NCBI GenBank assembly: GCA_947627955.1
Contig: CANQXZ010000010.1
Location: forward strand, 1 to 38,842
Source of the DNA: an uncultured Clostridia bacterium
GTDB lineage: Bacteria > Bacillota > Clostridia > Christensenellales > Borkfalkiaceae
DNA length: 38,842 nt
Direction of reading: 5' to 3'
In this document: piece by piece, positions 16,018 to 24,581 of the stretch
Layout of the letters: each line of letters begins with the position of its first letter
Numbering within the stretch: the stretch's first letter is position 1
The notes under the pieces: generated by a model
What the model was told of the DNA's origin: nothing
The model's database searches: none
The model's input: only the letters and a program-made list of their open reading frames with translations
Made by a program: the position numbers and the translations under genes

Positions 16018-17094
16018 ATGTTCAAACTCAAGTATGACGACTTCCTTGTCTACGATGAGGCGACCGGAACATATTCTATGTCGCCCGAACAGCAGGTAAG
16101 GGATCAAACAGAGAAGAACAGATGGAAGAACGTCGGATGGACGGTTCTTAAAGATTGGCGCCTTTATATCATGCTCGTACCCATGTTGCTCGTGTATATC
16201 CTTTGGAAATACGCGCCCATGTACGAGCTTATGGGCTGCTTTAAGGACCCCACCACGGGCGACACCGAACATGTTGCCACTTATTCGTGGGTAGGTCTGA
16301 GGTACTTTGAAGAGATCTTTACGGGGCTTGAGAGCAATTTGTTCTGGCGCGCTTTCCGTAATACGTTTATAACCGCGTTTTACGGTTTGCTTTTCGGATT
16401 TCCCATGCCTATAATCCTCGCACTCTTCTTCAACGAGGTCAGGTCCAACATAACGAGATCGGTCATACAGGTATGCGTATATCTGCCCAAGTTCCTTTCT
16501 ACGGTTATAGTAACGTCGCTTGCGCTGATACTTTTCCGTGGTACGGGCGGCGGCGTCCAGTCGATAGGCGTCGTATCCAAGGTATTCCAGCTCTTCGGCG
16601 CTTCCAAGGCGGATCTTGAAAACGGTCTTGTGTTCACGACGCGCTATTACAGGACGATATATGTAATAACCGACCTGTGGGAGCATGCGGGCTATGACTC
16701 GATAGTGTTCTTCGCCGCGGTAATAGCCGTATCGCCCACCTCGTACGAGGCGGCGCAGATAGACGGCGCGGGCAAGATGGCTCAGATGAGATACGTTGTA
16801 ATTCCTTCTATCCTTTCCACAGTCGTCATAATGCTCATAATGAAGATAGGCGGACTCCTCTCCGTAGGCTACGAAAAGATTTACCTGTTATACGGGCAGG
16901 GCGCAGGCCAGAATATACAGAACAACTATGCCGCGTGCGACGTTGTTTCAACGCTTGCCAACCGCTGGTCGGATGACGCGGACACCAAGGCGTGCGGTAT
17001 CGCAGCCGAGATGATGAACAACCTCATAGGTATGATCCTCGTCCTCGGTGCAAACTCCATAGCCAAGAGAGCTTCGGACGTATCGCTGTACTAA
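16018..17094 (+). CDS. ABC sugar permease, LplB/YtePQ type
   Basis: This 358-residue inner-membrane permease of an oligosaccharide ABC importer has about six membrane segments from residue ~50. The cytoplasmic EAA loop (SYEAAQIDGAGK...IP at about 242-262) docks the ATPase. A ~45-residue hydrophilic N-terminal extension precedes the first segment (LYIMLVPMLLVYILW). LplB/YtePQ-type permeases are common for uronate-containing oligosaccharides, fitting the pectin context. GGAGG lies 10 bases upstream of the ATG. It pairs with the permease starting at 17113. Confidence 0.92.
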   Translation: MFKLKYDDFLVYDEATGTYSMSPEQQVRDQTEKNRWKNVGWTVLKDWRLYIMLVPMLLVYILWKYAPMYELMGCFKDPTTGDTEHVATYSWVGLRYFEEIFTGLESNLFWRAFRNTFITAFYGLLFGFPMPIILALFFNEVRSNITRSVIQVCVYLPKFLSTVIVTSLALILFRGTGGGVQSIGVVSKVFQLFGASKADLENGLVFTTRYYRTIYVITDLWEHAGYDSIVFFAAVIAVSPTSYEAAQIDGAGKMAQMRYVVIPSILSTVVIMLIMKIGGLLSVGYEKIYLLYGQGAGQNIQNNYAACDVVSTLANRWSDDADTKACGIAAEMMNNLIGMILVLGANSIAKRASDVSLY

Positions 17095-17112
17095 GGAGGG
17101 AGAAAGGGTATT

Positions 17113-18042
17113 ATGAAGAGAAAAATCGAAAAATCCGAACTTATATTCAAGATCGTAGCGTACTTCTTCCTCATAGTGTTTGCGGCGATGTGCATTTATC
17201 CCCTGCTGTATGCGCTCAGCGCGGCGTTCTCCTCGGGCAGCGCGGTGGACACCGGCAAGGTGGTCATCGTCCCCATAGATGTTACGGGAGCCGCATTCAT
17301 GTCGGTAGTTCAGGATAATATGTTCTGGGTCAACTATGCAAACACCTTGTTTGTGACCTTCTTCGGAACGGTGTGGGCGCTCGGCTATTCCATACTCGGC
17401 GCATATGCGCTCTCCAAGAAGAGGTTGCTCGGCAGACACGGCTGGAACTTCGTGCTCGTATTCACGATGTGGTTCTCCGCAGGTATAATTCCCCAATATC
17501 AGAACTACATGCAGACAGCCGACATCTTTGCGAATCTCGGAATAGTCGACCTCAAGTGGACCATCATAATAGCGATGGGCATGAACGCGACCAACATAAT
17601 CCTTCTCCGCAACTCCTTCGAGGGCGTGCCCTCCGAGATAGAGGAGGCGGCGAGGATAGACGGCGCTACCGAAATGCAGATCCTCACCAAGGTATACATT
17701 CCCATGAGCAAGGCGACTATCGCAACAGTCGCGCTCTTCTTCGGGATCTCCCGCTGGAACGGCTACTTCTGGGCTTTCAAGGTAGTGGACTACGATCACA
17801 GGTTCTCTTGGCCCGTGCAGGTTTATATCCGCGACTACATAAATAAGTATACTTCCATAGCGGGCGAAGCCGATCCGACCACTGTAGACGACAGAATGTA
17901 TTGGTACGACACCCACTCGTATGCAGCCGTTTCGGCAGTGTACTCCATGGTCATCTGCGCCATAATCCCCATCCTTGCGATATACCCCTTCATTCAGAAG
18001 TATTTCGCAAAGGGCGTCAACATGGGCGGCGTAAAGGAATAA
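17113..18042 (+). CDS. ABC sugar permease, YtcP/MalG type
   Basis: This 309-residue partner permease has about six membrane segments. The EAA loop is IEEAARIDGATEMQI...IP (around 176-197). AAGGAGGG ends about a dozen bases before the ATG, 18 bases after the previous stop. With the 16018 product it would form the heterodimeric channel, fed by the binding lipoprotein encoded next. The substrate is inferred from context to be pectin-derived oligosaccharides. Confidence 0.93.
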   Translation: MKRKIEKSELIFKIVAYFFLIVFAAMCIYPLLYALSAAFSSGSAVDTGKVVIVPIDVTGAAFMSVVQDNMFWVNYANTLFVTFFGTVWALGYSILGAYALSKKRLLGRHGWNFVLVFTMWFSAGIIPQYQNYMQTADIFANLGIVDLKWTIIIAMGMNATNIILLRNSFEGVPSEIEEAARIDGATEMQILTKVYIPMSKATIATVALFFGISRWNGYFWAFKVVDYDHRFSWPVQVYIRDYINKYTSIAGEADPTTVDDRMYWYDTHSYAAVSAVYSMVICAIIPILAIYPFIQKYFAKGVNMGGVKE

Positions 18043-18106
18043 TAAAAAGTTTAATTCGGCGAATAACCGCAATTATAAAACAAAAAATCAATATAAGGAG
18101 AAAAAT

Positions 18107-20737
18107 ATGAACAAGTACAAAAAGCTCGCCATTGCTGCGGTTTCCGTGGTAATGGCAGGAACAATGGTTGCTTCCCTGGCTGCTTGTAACGGAAACGGCG
18201 ACGAGGGCGGCAACGGCGGCGGCACAACCAATTGGGACGGCGTCGTTAACATCCCCGCGCTCAGTGCGGACGCTCTGAACGACCTCGTAAGCTACATGTC
18301 TAATCCCGGCTCTCCCAATACGGGCGCAACGCTTCGTGAAAACGCGATGGCAGGCGGCTGGACTACGGCAAAATCTTACTGGACCTACCTTAAGGGGCAG
18401 AAGCCCTCAAAATATCAGGATAAGCTCAGCGTTTTGAAGGCTGACGGCACTATCAATTACGAGACCTATTCGGGTCGTTCAAAGACAACCCTTGATATCT
18501 CCATAGGTTACGACAGCAAGATCGCGGGCGCGTTCGTAAACGACGTAGGCGCACAGTTCACTCTTCCCGACGGCAATAGCTATCAGGATAAGGCCCTTAA
18601 GCCCGTTTTCAAACAGCTTGAAACAGATCTTAACGTAACGTTCGTTGACCACTATGCGGGGAAGAAGACCGATGCCAACCTCGATTACATGGTAGGCACG
18701 AACGCAAAGGACAACACCGGCACAGGCGGCTTGAATGAAAAATATGAGGCTGTAGATATCTTCACCAGCGATATCGCGCCCATACTCAAGAATGTTTCGT
18801 CTTCAAAGGCTGACGTTCTCGACCTCGGCAAATATCTCGACTACATGCCCAACCTTTCCAAGTTCCTCAACGAGAACCCCATCGTATATCTTTCCCTGTT
18901 GCAGGAGGGCATGAACACTTCTACCGGCGAGGGCAAAAAGCTGTATGTCGCTCCCTACTTCGACGGTAACGACGATATAGAGAGATACAACCTCATGCGT
19001 ACCGACCTCGTAGAGAAGCTCCTCAACGGCAACACCGCGCTTACCGGCACCGAGACCTTCAAGGATAAGTGCAGCGCTTCCGGCGTACACGTAGAGTCCT
19101 ATTTCGGCTCCACCGCCTATGAAATAGAGTCCCTTACCGCCGACGGCTCCGCTAAGCAGACCATCAAGAAGGACTACGCTGCTGCCAAGGCTGCTGCCGA
19201 AGACGATACTACCGCTCTCGGCAAGGCATACAAGGCTATCGCAGGCAAGGCATACGACGGCACGAGCGGCAACATCGTCGACATAATGAACAAGGCGATC
19301 ATGTGGAACGGCGAAGTTACCGGACCCAAGCTCGTAGATCTCTACCGCGCATATATCGACGTTGCGTATAAGGTAGGCGCCAATGCGGCGTATACGGCTG
19401 ACAAGCGCGCTAACCTCTTCTGCGGCTATGACGCGGCTTGGGACGTAGACGACCTCGTAGCCCTGCTCCGCTGCGTACTGACCAACGGCTCCACGCTTGC
19501 GGCTAACGGCAATACCATGAACGGTATCGCTCCCCGCTCGGGCGAAAACGACAGAACTCCCGATATGGTAAGGCTTGCGGGTCAGCTGTACGGCGTCCGC
19601 GGCACCGAGTCGAGATATGAATACACCTATATAGATAAGGACGGCACTCTTCAGGACGCCCGTAATGAAAAGGACATCTATGAGGCTTGCGCTCTCCTCA
19701 ACAGGCTTAAGCAGGAAAACCTCATTGCCGATTACAGCGGTCTGAAAGCGTTCAACGCCGCAGGCGCCGTACAGGGCAAGAACGAATACTTCATGATGTA
19801 TGACTATTCGCAGACCCAGACGGGTGCATACGGTTTCAACGCCGAAGATACCACTCTTCCCGCGGCAGCCGTAAAGCTCTCCGCAGGGTTCAACCTTTCG
19901 CCCGTTATCAACCCCGTAGCTAAGTGGACGGTGGATTCCTCTAAGCCCGACGGCACGATAATGAGATTCACCGAGAGCTGGCGTTCCACCAAGACGGGCG
20001 GCGTTGCAATAAACGGTAAACTCGACAACGAAGACGATAATCCTGCCACCAACAAAAAACTTGAGGCAGCCCTTGAGTTTGTAGACTATCTGTATTCCGA
20101 AGACGGCCAGATCCTTACCACGTTCGGACCTATGGCTACCAATGCTCAAAGCAAGGGCGGCTTCTGGTACAACACTGCAGCAAGCCAGGAACAGGTATCT
20201 GCGGGTCAGTACTTCACCTATAAGGGCACAAAGTATGCGGGCACCGAGTACAAGGGCAGATATACCCCTACCGTAACCGAGGCTACCTACAACTTCTTCA
20301 CCGGCAAGACGATGGGCAATGCTCCCGATAAGGTAAAGGGTACCGCTAAGTCCTTCACGAACTTCGCGCGTAAGCTCATCGGTTCCACCCTTCCCATCTG
20401 CGTAAAGGATCAGTCTTTCGAGAACCAGCTCACTCCCAAGATGGGTCAGAAGGGCGCCAATATCGTAGGTAAAGCGCTCGATCAGGAAATTGTAAAGGGC
20501 ATGACCCTCAACGTAGATCAGTCCACATATTGGTACACCTGCGTTCCCACGGCTCTGCCTCTTTCCTCTGACAATACGACTTCGCTCAATGCAACTTCCG
20601 CCAAGATAGTACGCGAAATGAGCGGCGACAAGATCACCGCAACCGACAAGAGCTTCCTCAGCATCTTCAACTATATCATTCTGAACGGTCTCAGCGGAAC
20701 GTATAAGCAGCAGAGCGTAACGTACGATTTCGAATGA
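18107..20737 (+). CDS. Large oligosaccharide-binding lipoprotein
   Basis: This extracellular solute-binding protein is lipid-anchored to the membrane. It has a signal peptide with lipobox LAAC and acylated C27, then a Gly/Asn/Asp-rich linker. At 876 residues it is well above the ~500 usual for the LplA/YtcQ group, which suggests inserted regions or a binding site for long ligands. Residues ~600-700 show the typical late binding-protein pattern (FVDYLYSEDGQILTTFGP). AAGGAG precedes the ATG by 6 bases. Its position directly after two permease genes is standard. It is followed by a strong stem without a T tract that may stabilise its mRNA. Confidence 0.9.
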   Translation: MNKYKKLAIAAVSVVMAGTMVASLAACNGNGDEGGNGGGTTNWDGVVNIPALSADALNDLVSYMSNPGSPNTGATLRENAMAGGWTTAKSYWTYLKGQKPSKYQDKLSVLKADGTINYETYSGRSKTTLDISIGYDSKIAGAFVNDVGAQFTLPDGNSYQDKALKPVFKQLETDLNVTFVDHYAGKKTDANLDYMVGTNAKDNTGTGGLNEKYEAVDIFTSDIAPILKNVSSSKADVLDLGKYLDYMPNLSKFLNENPIVYLSLLQEGMNTSTGEGKKLYVAPYFDGNDDIERYNLMRTDLVEKLLNGNTALTGTETFKDKCSASGVHVESYFGSTAYEIESLTADGSAKQTIKKDYAAAKAAAEDDTTALGKAYKAIAGKAYDGTSGNIVDIMNKAIMWNGEVTGPKLVDLYRAYIDVAYKVGANAAYTADKRANLFCGYDAAWDVDDLVALLRCVLTNGSTLAANGNTMNGIAPRSGENDRTPDMVRLAGQLYGVRGTESRYEYTYIDKDGTLQDARNEKDIYEACALLNRLKQENLIADYSGLKAFNAAGAVQGKNEYFMMYDYSQTQTGAYGFNAEDTTLPAAAVKLSAGFNLSPVINPVAKWTVDSSKPDGTIMRFTESWRSTKTGGVAINGKLDNEDDNPATNKKLEAALEFVDYLYSEDGQILTTFGPMATNAQSKGGFWYNTAASQEQVSAGQYFTYKGTKYAGTEYKGRYTPTVTEATYNFFTGKTMGNAPDKVKGTAKSFTNFARKLIGSTLPICVKDQSFENQLTPKMGQKGANIVGKALDQEIVKGMTLNVDQSTYWYTCVPTALPLSSDNTTSLNATSAKIVREMSGDKITATDKSFLSIFNYIILNGLSGTYKQQSVTYDFE

Positions 20738-20789
20738 TCGTAAACCTGTAAAGCCAACGCGGAATGCGTTGACGGCCGAACAAAACAAT

Positions 20790-20818
20790 GGGGCGCCCGC
20801 GCGGGGCGCGGGCGCCCC
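20790..20818 (+). other. Strong GC hairpin after the binding-protein gene
   Basis: A perfect 13-bp stem (20790-20802 with 20806-20818) has a 3-base loop and no T tract. It lies between the abundant-type binding protein gene and the membrane protein genes. Such stems commonly protect the 3' end of the upstream message and lower expression downstream. Confidence 0.6.
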
Positions 20819-20846
20819 AAATCCTTTCGGGGGGAAATTTTAAAAA

Positions 20847-21485
20847 ATGAAAACTCAGATGAGATTCCAGAAGTATATATGCCTTGCGATGCTGATACTC
20901 GGCGCGCTCGGCTTATTATACGCGTTTATGTATTGTACGGGCGGCCTTTCCGAGCTCGGCAGGAACATAATTGCCGAGGGCGACCAGAAAGTGTCCACTT
21001 TCGAGGCAGCCGAGGGCAAATATGACGCCTTTATGTACAACAGAGTACAGCCTTTCAATAACGCGATGATGTATTGCGGAATAGTGATGGTGCTGCTTGC
21101 GGCGCTCCTCTTTGCAACGGCGTCGCATTCGAGGAGGAATTACTACATAACCAACTATATCGCCACGGGGCTCTGCAGCGTGAGCAACATAGTTATGTCG
21201 GTCATCCTCATGGTCTACAATACATATTGGAAGGGCGAATTCCTTAAAGTGGATTTTGCGGCATGGGATAGCTATGTTCAGGAAAGGATCAACATGGGCT
21301 TCAGCGTTGCCGACCAGCATTTCAGCGATTCCACGCTTTGGTTTAATATAGGATATGTGGTGTACGCCCTCATAATCGTGGGTTCGATACTCCTTATCCT
21401 CAATATGGTTTGGAAAATAATGCTTATGCGCGGTGAAAAGAAATTGCTCAACGGCAATGCCACCGTGAAGGAGGTAGCGGCATGA
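20847..21485 (+). CDS. Unassigned 4-TM membrane protein A
   Basis: I do not recognise this 212-residue protein. It has four predicted membrane segments (about 10-29, 73-92, 101-124 and 167-191), with hydrophilic stretches of ~43 residues between the first two and the last two, and a short basic C-terminal tail. GGGGGGA precedes the ATG. Its stop overlaps the next start (ATGA at 21482), so it is translationally coupled to protein B. It lies within an ABC importer cluster, between the binding protein and the ATPase, and may be an accessory importer subunit. That role is inferred from position only. Confidence 0.8.
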   Translation: MKTQMRFQKYICLAMLILGALGLLYAFMYCTGGLSELGRNIIAEGDQKVSTFEAAEGKYDAFMYNRVQPFNNAMMYCGIVMVLLAALLFATASHSRRNYYITNYIATGLCSVSNIVMSVILMVYNTYWKGEFLKVDFAAWDSYVQERINMGFSVADQHFSDSTLWFNIGYVVYALIIVGSILLILNMVWKIMLMRGEKKLLNGNATVKEVAA

Positions 21486-22108
21486 AAGGTCAGAAACCCG
21501 AAATAAATCCCGTTATCGGACACGATATACTGCGTTATAAGAAGAATAAATTCGGAGCGAACCTCGCTCTCGGCGGGCTTGCCTGCGGTTGCATATACTT
21601 CATGTTTTTATATGCGGTATTCAACACCAACAGGAAATACGGAGAGGATTTCTTCTTCTATTGGAAGCCCGCGAACGGACAGTTCGGCGGCTGGGGAATT
21701 GCCTTTGACGTAATTTACAACCTGTTCTTCCTGCTGCTTGTGTTCCTCTGCTCCGAGCAGGTCAAAAACTACAACAGAAAGCTGTTTATACCCCAGATAG
21801 TGGTAGGCGCTTTGCAGTTTGCGAGAATTTTCTGGCATCCTTTCACCGGGTTCAAAGCCGGCATAGTGGAGCCTGCAAAGTTTGTTATCATGGCTATCGC
21901 GCTTGCGGCTTCCGGCGCGCTCATAATAGCGTCTGCCATAATCGGCTATCTCCGTTCGAAGGAGGTTGAGGAATTCAACAAGACTATCGAAAACGGCGAA
22001 GTCGACATTATGGCGGTAGTAAAAGAGCTCGACGAAGAAGACGAAAGGGCAGCAGCCGCGGCGGCGGAGGCGGTTGCACCTGCCGGGAATAACGAGGAGG
22101 TGCAATAA
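21482..22108 (+). CDS. Unassigned 4-TM membrane protein B
   Basis: This 208-residue protein of unknown family has four predicted membrane segments (about 27-47, 72-91, 102-118 and 133-157). A cytoplasmic acidic and Ala-rich tail follows from ~160 (KELDEEDERAAAAAAEAVAP). It overlaps protein A by 4 bases and the ATPase gene by 1 base, so A, B and the ATPase should be made in fixed proportion. It resembles A in size and segment count. Partnership with the ATPase is likely but inferred. Confidence 0.8.
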   Translation: MKGQKPEINPVIGHDILRYKKNKFGANLALGGLACGCIYFMFLYAVFNTNRKYGEDFFFYWKPANGQFGGWGIAFDVIYNLFFLLLVFLCSEQVKNYNRKLFIPQIVVGALQFARIFWHPFTGFKAGIVEPAKFVIMAIALAASGALIIASAIIGYLRSKEVEEFNKTIENGEVDIMAVVKELDEEDERAAAAAAEAVAPAGNNEEVQ

Positions 22109-23205
22109 TGCCCGAAGTAAACATTCAACATCTCGATAAAATTTACGACGGCGGCGTTCAGGCTGTATACGATTTCAACCTCGACATAGCCGACGGCGAG
22201 TTCATAGTGCTGGTAGGACCTTCCGGCTGCGGAAAGTCGACTACCCTCCGTATGGTGGCGGGTCTTGAAGATATATCGGCAGGTACGCTGATAATCGACG
22301 GCAAAGACTGCACCCGTCTTCCCCCGAAAGACAGGGATATAGCGATGGTTTTCCAGAACTACGCGCTGTACGGGCACATGACTATCTATGAAAACATGGC
22401 TTTCTCCCTTACCCTGCGCAAGGAAAGAAAGGACATAATCCACAGAAAAGTTATGGCGGCGGCGGAGATCCTCGACCTCAAAACGCAGCTCAACAAAAAG
22501 CCCCGCCAGCTCTCCGGCGGTCAGCGCCAGCGTGTTGCGATGGGTCGTGCGATAGTGCGTAACCCCAAGGTGTTCCTCTTCGACGAACCCCTTTCCAACC
22601 TCGACGCGAAACTCCGCGGCTCCATGAGGCGCGAGCTGATGCTTCTCCATAAAAAGCTGAACGCCACAATGATGTACGTCACCCACGACCAGACCGAGGC
22701 TCTGACCCTCGCGGACAGGATCGTCTGCATGTCGATGGGGCACGTCCAGCAGATAGGCAAGCCCATAGAGCTCTATGAAAGGCCTGCAAATACCTTCGTT
22801 GCTACGTTCATAGGACTTCCTCCCATGAACATGTTCGAGGGCACGGTGAGCGGCGGAAAATTCGTGTGCGAATACTTCGAATATCCTCTGAGCGCCGCTC
22901 AGTACAATACTTTGGCAGGGTACGAAGGCAAGCAAGTGATTTTGGGCGTACGTCCCGAGAACATAACCCGCGACGGGCACATAAAACTCGATATAACCAA
23001 TAACGAGAATCTCGGCATGAACACCCTCGTTCACGGCAAGATAGGCGGCACTAAGATAATAGTGTGCAAGTTTGCCGAGTGGTGCAACTATAAGAACGGC
23101 GACAGCATAGAGATAGGTTTCGACCCCGACATGATGCACTTCTTCGAAATGCCCGTGCTCGACGAAAAAGGTAATGTTGCCGAGTATGGCAAGGCGATAA
23201 GATAA
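22108..23205 (+). CDS. Carbohydrate ABC importer ATPase (MsmX/UgpC type)
   Basis: This second 365-residue ATPase has Walker A GPSGCGKST (37-45), LSGGQ (135-139), Walker B VFLFDE (155-160), the THDQTEA switch region and a C-terminal TOBE-like domain. It lies in the cluster with the permeases and binding protein and is the natural motor for them. It starts on the last base of the preceding stop codon. It resembles the ATPase at 7917 but differs in the residues after the Q-loop and in the C-terminal domain. Confidence 0.94.
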   Translation: MPEVNIQHLDKIYDGGVQAVYDFNLDIADGEFIVLVGPSGCGKSTTLRMVAGLEDISAGTLIIDGKDCTRLPPKDRDIAMVFQNYALYGHMTIYENMAFSLTLRKERKDIIHRKVMAAAEILDLKTQLNKKPRQLSGGQRQRVAMGRAIVRNPKVFLFDEPLSNLDAKLRGSMRRELMLLHKKLNATMMYVTHDQTEALTLADRIVCMSMGHVQQIGKPIELYERPANTFVATFIGLPPMNMFEGTVSGGKFVCEYFEYPLSAAQYNTLAGYEGKQVILGVRPENITRDGHIKLDITNNENLGMNTLVHGKIGGTKIIVCKFAEWCNYKNGDSIEIGFDPDMMHFFEMPVLDEKGNVAEYGKAIR

Positions 23206-23216
23206 GGAGGGTAAAA

Positions 23217-23825
23217 ATGGCTGAGAATGAAAACGTAGTTGTTGAAGAACAACAGGAAACGACTCAAAAAGTCAGCTTCGGCGCTAAAATAAAGGAATGG
23301 TTCCGTAAACAGATAGTTTCGTTGAAGCGCGCGCCGCAGAGGATCCCTCTCGTATGCCTGACGGCTTGCTCGGTGTTCTATCTGCTCGCCATGTACAATG
23401 TCGGCGTTGCGATATTGCCCAGCTTCAGCGAAAAGGCGTACGTTCCCACGGCAGGGCTCTGCACGTTTATATCGACTTTGCTCTCGATACTCGTGCTGGT
23501 CAGCTTCCTGAACGCTTTCCCCAAGCGCAAAAAGCCCAATATCGTGTTTATAGTTCTTGTATTCGTGATGATCGCGGCAATAATCGCGTTTGACCTCTGG
23601 TACTACTTCCAGATGGAAAATCTGATCGCCAACAAGAGCGGCAATATGCAGGAAAAGGCAATGATAGCGCAGCCTTACGTGCTCGCACACGTTATAATGC
23701 TGGGAGTTGCGGCTGTAATATTCGCACTGCTGCCCGTGTACAAGAAACTCATAAACAAGATCGATACTTCCGTCAAACTCGAATCCACTTCCGAAAATAT
23801 GGAAAAGATCGATATCGAAGATTGA
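23217..23825 (+). CDS. Unassigned 4-TM membrane protein C
   Basis: This 202-residue protein is of unknown family. A hydrophilic, partly acidic N-terminus (~1-43) leads to four predicted membrane segments (about 44-67, 79-99, 108-131 and 153-174) and a short charged tail. AAGGAGGG sits right after the ATPase stop, 5 bases before the ATG. The size and topology are like those of proteins A and B on the other side of the ATPase. It may be another accessory component of the same importer. No catalytic motif is visible. Confidence 0.8.
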   Translation: MAENENVVVEEQQETTQKVSFGAKIKEWFRKQIVSLKRAPQRIPLVCLTACSVFYLLAMYNVGVAILPSFSEKAYVPTAGLCTFISTLLSILVLVSFLNAFPKRKKPNIVFIVLVFVMIAAIIAFDLWYYFQMENLIANKSGNMQEKAMIAQPYVLAHVIMLGVAAVIFALLPVYKKLINKIDTSVKLESTSENMEKIDIED

Positions 23826-23849
23826 CATTAACGGAAAACCAATGAGAGT

Positions 23850-23884
23850 AATAACCGGCAAAATTATTTTTGTCGGTTATTTTT
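23850..23884 (+). terminator. Terminator/attenuator before the hydrolase genes
   Basis: A 14-bp stem (23850-23863 with 23868-23881, one G-T wobble) has a 4-base loop and is followed by Ts. The ribosome binding site of the next gene starts only a few bases later, so partial read-through is likely, giving lower hydrolase than transporter expression. Confidence 0.75.
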
Positions 23885-23897
23885 CAAGAAGGTAAAA

Positions 23898-24581
23898 ATG
23901 GCAAAAAAGAAGAAAAAAATTCAGGAAACAACGATCGAAGATTATTATGACCTGAAAACCGACAAGGTCGACGAGCTCGTTGCGGCGCTCAAAGACGAGA
24001 GCACGACGTTGCAGGACGACATAAATTTCGCCATGAACGCGAGCATGGGGGTAGACGACCCCGCAAACCGCACAAAGCGGGGCAAGGATAAGAAATTCGA
24101 CCCGTACAGGACCGATTTTCTGGGCAAGATCCCCACATGGATAAAGGCGCTGTTTATAAAGTGGTGGTTCGCGGGCGTAGTGTGCTATTTTGTGCTGATG
24201 CCCTTCATGAACGACCCGCTGGACGCGACGTTTCTCGCAGGCGCGGCGATGGGGCTCGTCACGGATATTCTCGTAAACCCCCTGTTCCGCTTTATGGAGT
24301 CGGACAGCAAGGAATATAACGCGTATATGATGTTCCCGTTCCCCTTCAAGGCGGCGTGGACGCTGTTTGCAAATATTGTCTACTACTGCCTTGTCGGCTA
24401 TCTTGTTTCCGTTATAGTAACTGTTTTTGTCGCATATACGCCGTACAGCGGCACCGAACCCCTTTCGTTCGGGCTGTTTGCGCTCGCCGTGGACATGGCG
24501 TTTATCGGGATAAAGGACGGAGTGGTGGCGCTCGTCCGCCACATAAAAAACAAAAAAAAGGAGAAAGCGTTGAATGTTTAA
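23898..24581 (+). CDS. Unassigned 4-TM membrane protein D
   Basis: This 227-residue protein has a Lys-rich start (MAKKKKK), a ~75-residue charged cytoplasmic N-terminal region and four predicted membrane segments (about 86-104, 109-128, 152-180 and 190-212), with a short Lys-rich tail. I do not recognise the family. It overlaps the polygalacturonase gene by 8 bases, so the two are co-translated. A role in holding cytoplasmic hydrolases near the importer is conceivable but has no direct support. Confidence 0.8.
   Translation: MAKKKKKIQETTIEDYYDLKTDKVDELVAALKDESTTLQDDINFAMNASMGVDDPANRTKRGKDKKFDPYRTDFLGKIPTWIKALFIKWWFAGVVCYFVLMPFMNDPLDATFLAGAAMGLVTDILVNPLFRFMESDSKEYNAYMMFPFPFKAAWTLFANIVYYCLVGYLVSVIVTVFVAYTPYSGTEPLSFGLFALAVDMAFIGIKDGVVALVRHIKNKKKEKALNV

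Noticed and set aside
18803-20788. Long open frame (661 codons) antisense to the binding lipoprotein
   Set aside because: Same reasoning: the plus-strand frame has a signal peptide, lipobox and ribosome binding site, whereas the antisense frame has none.
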